Origin: Blastocatellia bacterium
Lineage (GTDB): Bacteria; Acidobacteriota; Blastocatellia; Pyrinomonadales; Pyrinomonadaceae
Assembly: GCA_003175865.1 (NCBI GenBank)
Contig: PSRF01000297.1
Span: forward strand, 1 to 10,006
Length of the DNA stretch: 10,006 bases
Direction of reading: 5' to 3'
How positions within the stretch are numbered: position 1 is the first letter of the stretch; every line of letters starts with the position of its first letter. Position numbers and translations under genes: made by a program. This document shows, in pieces, positions 1-6,092 of this stretch. The notes under the pieces are model-generated. The model did not search any database, was not told the DNA's origin, and worked only from the letters and a program-made list of their open reading frames with translations.

Positions 1-29
1 CGGACCACTGACAACTGACAACGACCAAT
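1..29 (+). repeat. Heptamer tandem repeat block, GACNACK family (window edge)
   Basis: From position 3 the units read GACCACT, GACAACT and GACAACG, followed by a slightly out-of-phase GACCAAT that reaches the protease stop codon (29-31 on the minus strand). This is the same family as at 3413-3440 and 3477-3511. The block may continue beyond the window. Confidence 0.7.
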
Positions 30-1453
30 CAGGGATTGATTAACGCATTCAACTTTTCAGCCCAGTCTGCGTCGATGTTTTGCAGGATGTTGTATTGCTC
101 GAGAGCGGCGTCGCGATTGCCCATCGCTAACAAACACTTGCCGAGATTGTAGTAAGCCTTTCCGAAGTCTGGCTTCAAACGAATTGCCTGCCGAAATGAT
201 TCCGCGGCGTCATTAAATCTATTCAACTCAAAGTAGGCCTCACCTATGTTGTTCGGAGCGACGGCGTCGCCGGGCTTAAGGGATGAAATCTGTCGGAAAA
301 CTTCTACTGCTTCGGAGTATTTCTTCGAACGCATGTATCGCGCTCCGAGTCGTTCGTAAGCACTCACGTAGTCGGGCCGTAAACGAATTGCTTGCTTGTA
401 AGCTTGAATCTCTTCGTCTGCTTTTCCCCAATCACGATAAACAAGGCCGAGAGCGTAGTACGCGTCGGCGGAGTTGTAGGGGTCGAGTTTGATCGCCTGG
501 CGATAGCCCTCTACTGCTTCGCGGTATTGCTTCAAATAAAAGTTTGCGAGACCAATGTTGAAATACGACTCCGCAGATGGTCGAAGACTGACTGCTCTCT
601 TTGAGGCCTCCAACGCTTCCGCATGTTTCCCCAACTTCTCATTGCAAAAGCCACTTTGCGCCCACGCATCAGCGTACGTGTTGTCTGACTCGACCGCCTT
701 TTCGAAATAGACAATCGCCTTTTCGCAATCGTCCTTTGAAAGGAAACTCAAACCGTCACGGAAGAACTGAACTGCCTTTGCGCGTTTGTTTCTTCCGCTT
801 GCAACAACTAACTCGGAAAGTGACATTGGCGTTGTTGTTGGTTGTAGCTGGGAAATGCGCTCTGAAGGAATCGCAAAGTTCACACTTTGACCGCCGGTGA
901 TTTGAAGTGTCGCAATGCCGATTACTTGTCCATGCATGTTCACAACTGGGCTACCACTAGATCCCGATGAAATCGCCGCCGTAATTTGAATGATGCGCCC
1001 GAACGTCGGAATATCGCGAACGGCTGAGACAATTCCGTTCGTTACACTGCCTTCGAGTCCGAGTGGGTTTCCGATGACGACAATACTCTCGCCTTCCTGT
1101 GGCGATGTTTTCTCAAGCGGTAGTGGTCTAACAGGGTTTGTAGGTGGGTCGATCTTCAGAAGAGCGATGTCGCCCTCAGCATCAACAGCAAGAACCGCTT
1201 TGACTGGGAAAGTGTTGCCGTTGGGCGAGTGAATCTCAGCGCGGTACGCTCCCTCGATGACGTGACGATTCGTGACGATGCGGTCCGTCTCAATGAAAAA
1301 GCCGCTACCGCGAGATAATTTCTCTCCGCGGACATCAAAGGTTTCCACTGCGACTGCCGACGGTTTGATACGACGCACGAGATCAGGAAGCAGATCCTGT
1401 GCGGATGAATGATGGAGGGGCAATAAGAAGAATAACAACCAGAGGGATTTCAT
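29..1453 (-). CDS. Secreted trypsin-like serine protease with C-terminal TPR repeats
   Basis: Predicted exported S1C/HtrA-like protease of 474 aa. The N-terminus is a signal peptide: a Lys at residue 2, a hydrophobic run at about 4-12 and likely cleavage after SSA near residue 18. The protease domain spans about 22-205. Its triad reads as His64 (TNRHVIEG), Asp95 (EGDIALLKI) and Ser166 in GSSGSP. No PDZ domain follows, unlike DegP/DegS. Instead residues about 221-470 hold roughly seven TPR units with the usual A-Y-x-L-G and A-I-x-L-x-P pattern. The frame extends upstream to 1522, but I chose the ATG at 1453. It opens the signal peptide directly, whereas the extra 23 residues are polar and encoded within a palindromic repeat. 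The gene lies downstream of proS on the same strand, about 127 bp away. The TPRs probably bind protein partners in the periplasm or envelope; the substrate is unknown. Fold and triad are seen in the sequence; the physiological role is inference. Confidence 0.88.
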   Translation of the reverse strand: MKSLWLLFFLLPLHHSSAQDLLPDLVRRIKPSAVAVETFDVRGEKLSRGSGFFIETDRIVTNRHVIEGAYRAEIHSPNGNTFPVKAVLAVDAEGDIALLKIDPPTNPVRPLPLEKTSPQEGESIVVIGNPLGLEGSVTNGIVSAVRDIPTFGRIIQITAAISSGSSGSPVVNMHGQVIGIATLQITGGQSVNFAIPSERISQLQPTTTPMSLSELVVASGRNKRAKAVQFFRDGLSFLSKDDCEKAIVYFEKAVESDNTYADAWAQSGFCNEKLGKHAEALEASKRAVSLRPSAESYFNIGLANFYLKQYREAVEGYRQAIKLDPYNSADAYYALGLVYRDWGKADEEIQAYKQAIRLRPDYVSAYERLGARYMRSKKYSEAVEVFRQISSLKPGDAVAPNNIGEAYFELNRFNDAAESFRQAIRLKPDFGKAYYNLGKCLLAMGNRDAALEQYNILQNIDADWAEKLNALINP

Positions 1454-1488
1454 TACGCTCTTGAATTCATGCGGGCTAGCTTTATCCG

Positions 1489-1575
1489 TTTGGAATGAGG
1501 CGGCCTGGCGCCGCTTTGTCATTTTCTGCCGTCAACACAACTTGCGATAACAAAGCGGCGCCGCCACACTCCAAA
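1489..1575. repeat. Inverted pair of REP-like palindromes (REPIN-like)
   Basis: The left arm is 1489-1519 and the right arm 1550-1575. They are reverse complements over almost their whole length, with two mismatches and a 5-nt indel. The innermost 13 bp (1507-1519 against 1550-1562) pair perfectly. Each arm also has its own dyad: GCGGC/GCCGC around a 5-nt loop on the left, and the perfect palindrome GCGGCGCCGC at 1555-1564 on the right. The 30-bp spacer shows nothing else. Two inverted REPs separated by a short spacer is the architecture called a REPIN or BIME. It lies between proS and the protease and may also stabilise or end the proS transcript. The longer open reading frame of the protease would begin inside it, which argues against that upstream start. 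Confidence 0.75.
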
Positions 1576-1580
1576 GGCAA

Positions 1581-3323
1581 CTAGGCGGTTAGTTGCTCCT
1601 TCACTCGTTGAACAACTTCGTCCAACTTTACATCCGAACTAGTTTTCGTTCGACGATCAAATAACTCGACAACGCCGTCGGAGATTTTTTTACCAACCGT
1701 GATTCTATACGGAACGCCAATTAAGTCCGCGTCTTTGAATTTCACACCCGCACGTTCATCGCGATCGTCGAGCAGAACTTCCAGTCCAGCACGCTGCAAA
1801 TTGGTGTAAAGCTTTTCACCGGCTGCAGTCATCTCCTCCTGCTTGATATTCGTAATCGTCACTACGACGTCAAAGGGGGCAATTGAAGTTGGCCAAATAA
1901 TCCCGTCTCCGTCATGTTGTTGCTCCACGGCGGCCGTGAGGATTCGTTCCACACCGATGCCGTAGCTTCCCATTACGATGGGCACTTCTTTGCCTTCCTG
2001 GTTGAGCACGCGTGCTCCCATCGACTCGGAATACTTCGTGCCGAGTTTGAAGATGTGACCGATCTCCATGCCCTTGAACACTTCGAGCGTGCCGGATTCA
2101 CAACGGGGACAACCCTCGCCGGCTTCAACTGTCCGCAACTCCAACCATCGATCGACTTCAATGTCGCGTTCAATGTTGACGCCACGAAGGTGGTGGTCAT
2201 CTCTGTTGGCTCCGGTTGTCATGTTGTGGCGACCTTTCAAATTCGAATCAGCCACGATCAGCAAATCCTGATTTGCCGACTTTGCCTTTGCTTTCGCATT
2301 TACACCACCCAGACTGCCGGCCGACGCGCCGAGTAGGTCGCGAATTTCTTCGGGATGTGCAGGTCGAACTGCCGTAGCCCCGATACCATCAGCGAACTTT
2401 GTTTCGTGCAATTGATGATCGCCTCGTACAAGTGCCAGCACTGGTTGCGATTCGCCATTAATCGTTGCGTAGTAAACGAGTGACTTGATCTGACGTGTGG
2501 ATTCGGCGCCGCCTGGAAATGTCGTCAAATCCTCAATTGTTCGGACACCAGGTGTAGGAAATTCTTCAGGCGCGCTCAGTCCATCCGTATCAGCAATAGC
2601 AGGCAAGCGCGATGTTGCTTTCTCAAGGTTTGCCGCGTAATCACCGTTTGAGCAACTGACGATGATGTCCTCACCGGCGGGCGTTTTAGCCATGAACTCG
2701 TTCGACTCCGTCCCACCCATTGCTCCCGACGAAGCCTCGACGATCAAGAACTCGATGCCGCAACGCGTGAAGATCCGTTTGTATGCTTCGCGCTGATCGA
2801 GAAATGATTTATCGAGACCCGCGCGATCGATGTCGAACGTATACGCATCCTTCATGATGAAAGTGCGTAGCCGCATCAATCCCGATTTGGGTCTCGCTTC
2901 GTCACGAAACTTGATCTGTATCTGATACCAAACCTGGGGCAGTTGTTTATATGAACGAACTTCGTTGCGCGCGATTGTAGTGAACACTTCCTCGTGCGTC
3001 ATTCCCAGGCACATGTCCGTGCCTTTGCGATCCTTCAGGCGAAACATGTCATCGCCGATTGCGCCCCAACGCCCCGATTCCTGCCAAAGTTCTGCGGGAT
3101 GAAGCGCCGGGAGAAAGAACTCTTGTCCACCAATTCGGTTCATTTCCTCACGCAGAATCTGCATCACCTTCAAAGCAATGCGCTGCCCCAACGGCAGGTA
3201 GGAGTAAATGCCCGCAGACAGTTGCCGGATAACGCCGGCACGTAACAGTAGTTTGTGCGAAATGACTTCGGCGTCAGCCGGATCTTCGCGAAGTGTTGGA
3301 ATAAAAGTTTGTGACCAGCGCAT
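1581..3323 (-). CDS. proS: Proline--tRNA ligase, bacterial type with editing domain
   Basis: Class II aminoacyl-tRNA synthetase that charges tRNA-Pro with proline in the cytoplasm. At 580 aa it matches the bacterial-type enzyme (E. coli about 572 aa). The N-terminal catalytic part contains the class II motif 1 region at about 60-80, with [10 protein letters not shown]. Motif 2 is at 138-163, reading [11 protein letters not shown] followed by FIMKDAYTF. An inserted editing (Ala-tRNA-Pro hydrolysis) domain follows at about 220-400. Motif 3, GIGVER, lies at 455-460, and the anticodon-binding domain at about 480-580 ends in VKEQLTA. A CPRC pair sits at 405-408, just after the editing insertion. 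The start at 3323 gives the expected N-terminus ([15 protein letters not shown]), although no clear Shine-Dalgarno precedes it. It is transcribed divergently from rpiB and probably reads toward the protease. I see no missing key residue. Confidence 0.97.
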   Translation of the reverse strand: MRWSQTFIPTLREDPADAEVISHKLLLRAGVIRQLSAGIYSYLPLGQRIALKVMQILREEMNRIGGQEFFLPALHPAELWQESGRWGAIGDDMFRLKDRKGTDMCLGMTHEEVFTTIARNEVRSYKQLPQVWYQIQIKFRDEARPKSGLMRLRTFIMKDAYTFDIDRAGLDKSFLDQREAYKRIFTRCGIEFLIVEASSGAMGGTESNEFMAKTPAGEDIIVSCSNGDYAANLEKATSRLPAIADTDGLSAPEEFPTPGVRTIEDLTTFPGGAESTRQIKSLVYYATINGESQPVLALVRGDHQLHETKFADGIGATAVRPAHPEEIRDLLGASAGSLGGVNAKAKAKSANQDLLIVADSNLKGRHNMTTGANRDDHHLRGVNIERDIEVDRWLELRTVEAGEGCPRCESGTLEVFKGMEIGHIFKLGTKYSESMGARVLNQEGKEVPIVMGSYGIGVERILTAAVEQQHDGDGIIWPTSIAPFDVVVTITNIKQEEMTAAGEKLYTNLQRAGLEVLLDDRDERAGVKFKDADLIGVPYRITVGKKISDGVVELFDRRTKTSSDVKLDEVVQRVKEQLTA

Positions 3324-3412
3324 ATTGTTGAGAACAGTTCAAAATGACCTTGATAGAAACAATAGGCATTCTCGCTTAGCAATGGCGCACAAGGCAAATT
3401 TGCTTCTTTGTT

Positions 3413-3440
3413 AGTAGTCCGTTGTCCGTGGTCAGTTGTC
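3413..3440 (-). repeat. Heptamer tandem repeat block, GACNACK family (minus orientation)
   Basis: Four consecutive 7-bp units occupy 3413-3440. On the plus strand they read AGTAGTC, CGTTGTC, CGTGGTC and AGTTGTC, which is the reverse complement of the GACNACK unit seen at 3477-3511 and 1-29. This is a short tandemly repeated repetitive (STRR) block of the type well known in cyanobacteria. It lies in the divergent proS/rpiB intergenic region, about 90 bp upstream of the proS start. Confidence 0.8.
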
Positions 3441-3476
3441 ATAAGCCTTATACTTCATTTAAGTCGTATTGCTACG

Positions 3477-3511
3477 GACAAATGACCACGGACTACTGAC
3501 TAAAGACAAAA
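3477..3511 (+). repeat. Heptamer tandem repeat block, GACNACK family (plus orientation)
   Basis: Five consecutive 7-bp units run through 3477-3511: GACAAAT, GACCACG, GACTACT, GACTAAA, GACAAAA. The block is inverted relative to 3413-3440, and the two can pair through a shared GACCACGGAC core, with one 7-nt unit missing from this arm. The intervening 36 bp would form the loop. The block ends about 52 bp before the rpiB start. Confidence 0.8.
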
Positions 3512-3563
3512 TGATGTAACATCGCGTCACTTTCTAAACACTACATCGAAGGCTCTTACTGAT

Positions 3564-4013
3564 ATGAAAGTCGCACTTGCCAGCGATCATGCTGGATACG
3601 AAGAAAAGGAGAGATTGAAGGGCGTGTTGATGGACCTCGGAGTCGAGTTTGCGGACCTGGGTACAAGCTCCGAAGCTTCTGTTGACTATCCTGACTACGC
3701 TCGCAAGGTTGCCGAACAGGTCGCAGATGGTAAGGTCGATCAGGGTTTACTGGTGTGTGGTTCTGGAACTGGCATGGCGATAAGTGCGAACAAAGTTCCA
3801 GGAGTTCGTGCAGCGGTGGCCTGGTCTGAAGAGATCGCGCGTCTCGCACGACAGCACAACGACGCAAACGTGCTGGCGATCGGTGCGCGTACAACACCAC
3901 CTGACGATATCCCTAAAATCGTTCGCACGTTTTTCACAACCGATTTTGAGGGCGGTCGACATTCGTCGCGTGTGCAGAAGATTAGTGACATAGAACGGAG
4001 TAGTCGCGGGTAG
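3564..4013 (+). CDS. rpiB: Ribose 5-phosphate isomerase B
   Basis: Cytoplasmic enzyme interconverting ribulose 5-phosphate and ribose 5-phosphate in the pentose phosphate pathway (RpiB/LacA/LacB family). It is 149 aa, the usual length. The N-terminal Rossmann-like strand ends in SDHAG (residues 7-11). The catalytic Cys65 lies in VCGSGTGMAISANK, followed by the phosphate-binding glycines and VPGVRAA. His98 lies in RQHNDANVLAIGAR, and the C-terminal FEGGRHSSRV motif is at 128-136. All expected active-site residues are present. A weak GAAGG sits at 3548-3552, 11 nt before the ATG, which is a long spacing. The last codons run into a heptamer repeat, so the stop codon TAG is part of the first GTAGGCA unit. 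It lies 107 bp upstream of glyA on the same strand, a pairing common in bacteria, and may be co-transcribed with it. Confidence 0.96.
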   Translation: MKVALASDHAGYEEKERLKGVLMDLGVEFADLGTSSEASVDYPDYARKVAEQVADGKVDQGLLVCGSGTGMAISANKVPGVRAAVAWSEEIARLARQHNDANVLAIGARTTPPDDIPKIVRTFFTTDFEGGRHSSRVQKISDIERSSRG

Positions 4014-4053
4014 GCAGTAGGCAGAGAGAGCAGTAGGCGGTAAGTAGTAGGCA
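4010..4053 (+). repeat. Heptamer tandem repeat block, GTAGGCA family
   Basis: Two perfect GTAGGCA units (4010-4016 and 4017-4023) are followed by an irregular 9-nt AG-rich stretch, then GTAGGCG, GTAAGTA and GTAGGCA (4033-4053). The first unit contains the rpiB stop codon. This unit differs from the GACNACK family, so it is a second STRR family in the same window. Confidence 0.8.
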
Positions 4054-4091
4054 GTTCGTCCTGATAAGGCACGAATTGCAACGTGGCAGAC

Positions 4092-4119
4092 AAATCAGAA
4101 ATCTAAAATCTAAAATCAA
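4092..4119 (+). repeat. Heptamer tandem repeat block, AAATCTA family
   Basis: Four 7-bp units fill 4092-4119: AAATCAG, AAATCTA, AAATCTA, AAATCAA. One base later the glyA ATG begins (4121). The block occupies the position where a ribosome binding site would be expected and contains no purine-rich GGAGG-like sequence. It is the third heptamer family of the window. Confidence 0.8.
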
Positions 4120-4120
4120 C

Positions 4121-5404
4121 ATGTCCGATTCCCGAAACGCACCACTGGCCGACGTTGATCCCATCATCGCAAATGCTATTGATCACGAAGTTGCACGACA
4201 GGCTGGTGGGTTGGAACTCATCGCATCTGAAAACTTCGTCAGCGAAGCCGTACTCGAGGCCGCCGGTTCAGTGTTTACGAACAAGTATGCCGAAGGTTAT
4301 CCCGGCAAGCGTTACTACGGCGGCTGCGAGTGGACCGACGTCGTTGAACAAACAGCAATCGATCGAGCAAAGCAGATCTTCGGCGCAGATCACGCGAATG
4401 TACAACCACACAGTGGTGCACAAGCGAACACCGCGGTTTATCTCGCCGCGATCCAGTATGGCGATCAGATACTCGGAATGAATCTCTCACATGGGGGCCA
4501 TCTCACGCATGGCCATCCGATGAACTTCTCCGGACTGAGTTACAAAGTCGCGGACTATGGTGTTTCCAAAGACACTGAGCAGATTGATTACGATGAGTTG
4601 CAGCGAATTGCCGAACAGCATCGACCCAAACTGATCGTGTGTGGCGCGTCGGCCTATCCACGTATCATCAACTTCGAGCGCATTGGTGAGATCGCACGGA
4701 GTGTCGGCGCCCGGATGTTTGCCGATATCGCACACATGTTTGGGCCAGTTGCTGCGGGGTTGCACCCTTCACCCGTTCCTCATGCTGACTACGTAACCAC
4801 CACTACTCACAAGACGCTTCGCGGACCACGTGGCGGGCTGATTCTGTGCAAGGAAGAACATGCGAAAGAGATCGACCGGAAGTTGTTTCCGGGCGTACAA
4901 GGTGGACCGCTCGTACACATCATCGCTGCGAAGGCAGTAGCATTTGGTGAAGCACTGCGTGATGAATTCAAGGAGTATCAACGGCAAATACTTGCGAATG
5001 CGAAAGCTCTCGCAAGTGAGTTGCAGGAACAAGGACTGCGTCTTGTCTCAGGTGGAACTGACAATCACCTGATGCTCGTTGACGTGTGGATGGAAGGGAA
5101 GGGAATCACTGGCAAAGACGCTGAGAAGGCGCTTGAAGCCGCGTTGATCACCGTCAACAAGAATACGATTCCATTCGATCAGAACAAACCATTTGTCGCA
5201 TCCGGTTTGCGGATCGGGACGCCCGCTGTCACGACCCGCGGAATGAAAGAACCGGAGATGCGCGAGATAGGCCGACTCATCGCTGAAGTGATCCATGCTC
5301 CGGAGTCAGAAGAAGTACGAAGCAAGGTGAAGCGCGGCGTTGCCGATCTGACCGAACGATTTCCGCTTTATCCGAAACGTTTGAAAGCAGGACTCGTCGC
5401 GTAA
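4121..5404 (+). CDS. glyA: Serine hydroxymethyltransferase
   Basis: PLP-dependent cytoplasmic enzyme that converts serine and tetrahydrofolate to glycine and methylene-tetrahydrofolate, the main source of one-carbon units. It is 427 aa (E. coli 417). Visible family signatures are LIASENFVS at 33-41, the [15 protein letters not shown] substrate loop at 56-70, and HSGAQAN at 97-103. The PLP aspartate is in ADIAH (201-205), and the PLP lysine is Lys231 in [15 protein letters not shown] substrate-carboxylate arginine lies in [13 protein letters not shown] (from 362). The loop after ADIAH reads MFGPVAAG where the commonest form is xAGLVAAG, a tolerated variant. The frame also opens at a TTG at 4076, but those 15 extra residues are translated heptamer repeat. 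I therefore start at the ATG at 4121, which gives the family-like N-terminus. No Shine-Dalgarno is visible for it. Probably co-transcribed with rpiB. Confidence 0.96.
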   Translation: MSDSRNAPLADVDPIIANAIDHEVARQAGGLELIASENFVSEAVLEAAGSVFTNKYAEGYPGKRYYGGCEWTDVVEQTAIDRAKQIFGADHANVQPHSGAQANTAVYLAAIQYGDQILGMNLSHGGHLTHGHPMNFSGLSYKVADYGVSKDTEQIDYDELQRIAEQHRPKLIVCGASAYPRIINFERIGEIARSVGARMFADIAHMFGPVAAGLHPSPVPHADYVTTTTHKTLRGPRGGLILCKEEHAKEIDRKLFPGVQGGPLVHIIAAKAVAFGEALRDEFKEYQRQILANAKALASELQEQGLRLVSGGTDNHLMLVDVWMEGKGITGKDAEKALEAALITVNKNTIPFDQNKPFVASGLRIGTPAVTTRGMKEPEMREIGRLIAEVIHAPESEEVRSKVKRGVADLTERFPLYPKRLKAGLVA

Positions 5405-5416
5405 CGACGTGATGAG

Positions 5417-5439
5417 TTTAGCCCGGCATTTCAATGCCG
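5417..5439 (+). repeat. Outer REP hairpin, left copy
   Basis: Hairpin with 6-bp stem CGGCAT (5424-5429) / ATGCCG (5434-5439) and loop TTCA, preceded by TTTAGCC. It begins 12 nt after the glyA stop and may double as a transcript-end structure for glyA. It is the inverted counterpart of 6002-6026, with two differences that fall on the two partners of one base pair (5428 and 5435). Confidence 0.75.
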
Positions 5440-5456
5440 CGTAGAAGCGCAAGACC

Positions 5457-5478
5457 TTACGCGTCGCGTAAGCGACGC
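5457..5478 (+). repeat. Inner hairpin, left copy
   Basis: Perfect 7-bp stem GCGTCGC (5461-5467) / GCGACGC (5472-5478) around GTAA. Its reverse complement aligns with 5964-5981 over 19 positions with one mismatch and one gap. It lies 34 bp upstream of the transposase start codon. Confidence 0.7.
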
Positions 5479-5512
5479 ATGAACCTCACTTGAAAATGAA
5501 AGGACCTCACCA

Positions 5513-5958
5513 ATGGCGAACACATACTCCTCACTCTTCTGTCATGTGATCTTCTCAACGCAGAATTGCTTACACTGGATCGCATTAGAGATCGAGCAAC
5601 GCGTTTGGGCGTACATTGGTGGCATCGCGCGCAAACATCGAATGACGGCTGTTTAAGGCGTTGAAGATCACATCCATTCTCTAATATTGGCGCCTCCAAC
5701 TATCGCACCTTGCGAGATCGCAAAATGGCTGAAGGGCGAGTCGTCGCTGTGGATTCATCAAGAGTTCCCGTATTTACACAAATTCAATTGGCAGGATGGT
5801 TACGCGGCGTTTACTGTAAATAAGTCTGCCGTTACTGACGTGGTAAGGTATATTCAGAATCAACTAGAACATCGTCAGGAAGAGTTTTCAAGAAGAGTAT
5901 TTGGGGTTCTTGAAAGCTAATAAAAATCGAATACGATCAACGGTGCGTTTGGGGATGA
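5513..5958 (+). pseudogene. REP-associated tyrosine (Y1/HUH, IS200-like) transposase, inactivated
   Basis: Remnant of a single-tyrosine HUH transposase. The ATG at 5513 has the best ribosome binding site in the window (AAAGGA at 5499-5504, 8 nt away). The opening MANTYSSLFCHVIFSTQN is typical of the family. Frame 1 runs to an in-frame TAA at 5654-5656, where a glycine is expected before GVEDHIHSL. The same frame resumes and keeps the HUH pair (His codons at 5669 and 5675), WQDGYAAF and the catalytic Tyr in YIQNQ (codon 5849-5851). Near 5873-5876 the homology shifts one frame to RKSFQEEYLGFLKAN (5877-5921). In the A-run 5922-5926 it shifts again to give the canonical end IEYDQRCVWG, stopping at 5956-5958. 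Reconstructed length is about 148 aa, the usual size. Three independent lesions mean it is dead, although the catalytic motifs are still readable. The stretch 5687-5920 can be read as a separate small gene but is only its middle part. Confidence 0.88.
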
Positions 5959-5963
5959 TCCAG

Positions 5964-5981
5964 GTGTCGCTTCGCGACGCG
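5964..5981 (-). repeat. Inner hairpin, right copy (inverted)
   Basis: Short hairpin GTCGC / GCGAC around TTC (5966-5978), within a segment that matches the reverse complement of 5460-5478 except for one substitution and one missing base. It starts 6 nt after the reconstructed end of the transposase. Confidence 0.65.
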
Positions 5982-6001
5982 ATCGCGTAAATTGCTGTTT
6001 A

Positions 6002-6026
6002 CCCGGCGTTGAAACGCCGGGCTAAA
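6002..6026 (-). repeat. Outer REP hairpin, right copy (inverted)
   Basis: Palindrome with arms CCCGGCGTT (6002-6010) and AACGCCGGG (6013-6021), realistically a 7-bp stem with a 6-nt loop, followed by CTAAA. The reverse complement matches the left outer hairpin at 21 of 23 positions. The two differences convert an A-T pair into a G-C pair, so the stem is preserved. Confidence 0.75.
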
Positions 6027-6092
6027 TTCAATGCGAAGCTACGCGTCGAACTTCTCGAGACATTCTTTGTTCGATCATAATTAAGTAAATCC

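Larger units (their letters stand above)
5417..6026 (+). mobile_element. Decayed REP/RAYT-type cassette framed by nested inverted hairpins
   Basis: The cassette is symmetrical: outer hairpin (5417-5439), inner hairpin (5457-5478), transposase pseudogene (5513-5958), inverted inner hairpin (5964-5981), inverted outer hairpin (6002-6026). The gaps between outer and inner hairpins are about 20 and 22 nt. RAYT genes (REP-associated tyrosine transposases) are known to be bordered by inverted REPs, whereas classical IS200/IS605 elements have subterminal hairpins without inverted ends. The layout therefore favours the RAYT interpretation. It accounts for the whole gap between glyA and the helicase gene apart from about 65 bp before the latter. 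Exact element ends cannot be fixed from one copy. Confidence 0.7.

Noticed and set aside
1454..1522. N-terminal extension of the protease to an ATG at 1522
   Set aside because: The extra 23 residues are encoded by the REP-like palindrome and would bury the signal peptide that begins at 1453.
3170..3442. Minus-strand open reading frame of 90 aa overlapping the proS start
   Set aside because: Its N-terminus is translated heptamer repeat and the remainder is a shadow frame of proS with no family resemblance.
3422..3454. Sigma70-like promoter TTGTCC ... TATACT upstream of rpiB
   Set aside because: Spacing between the hexamers is 21 bp, and the alternative -35-like sequence is far too close. The -35 candidate is also part of the heptamer array.
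4010..4119. CRISPR-like array
   Set aside because: Units are 7 bp and directly adjacent without spacers; there are no cas genes.
4014..4120. Glycine or ZTP riboswitch upstream of glyA
   Set aside because: The interval is almost entirely heptamer repeats and lacks any conserved aptamer core I can recognise.
5687..5920. Stand-alone small gene of 77 aa with a TTG start
   Set aside because: It is the middle part of the broken transposase. The upstream half is in the same frame across the TAA at 5654-5656, and the C-terminus continues in other frames.
6047..6073. CGAAC ... GTTCG inverted repeat before the DinG-like gene, suggesting a LexA (SOS) box
   Set aside because: The half-sites are 17 nt apart, whereas the Gram-positive-type SOS box has a 4-nt gap. 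Spacing rules out a standard LexA site.
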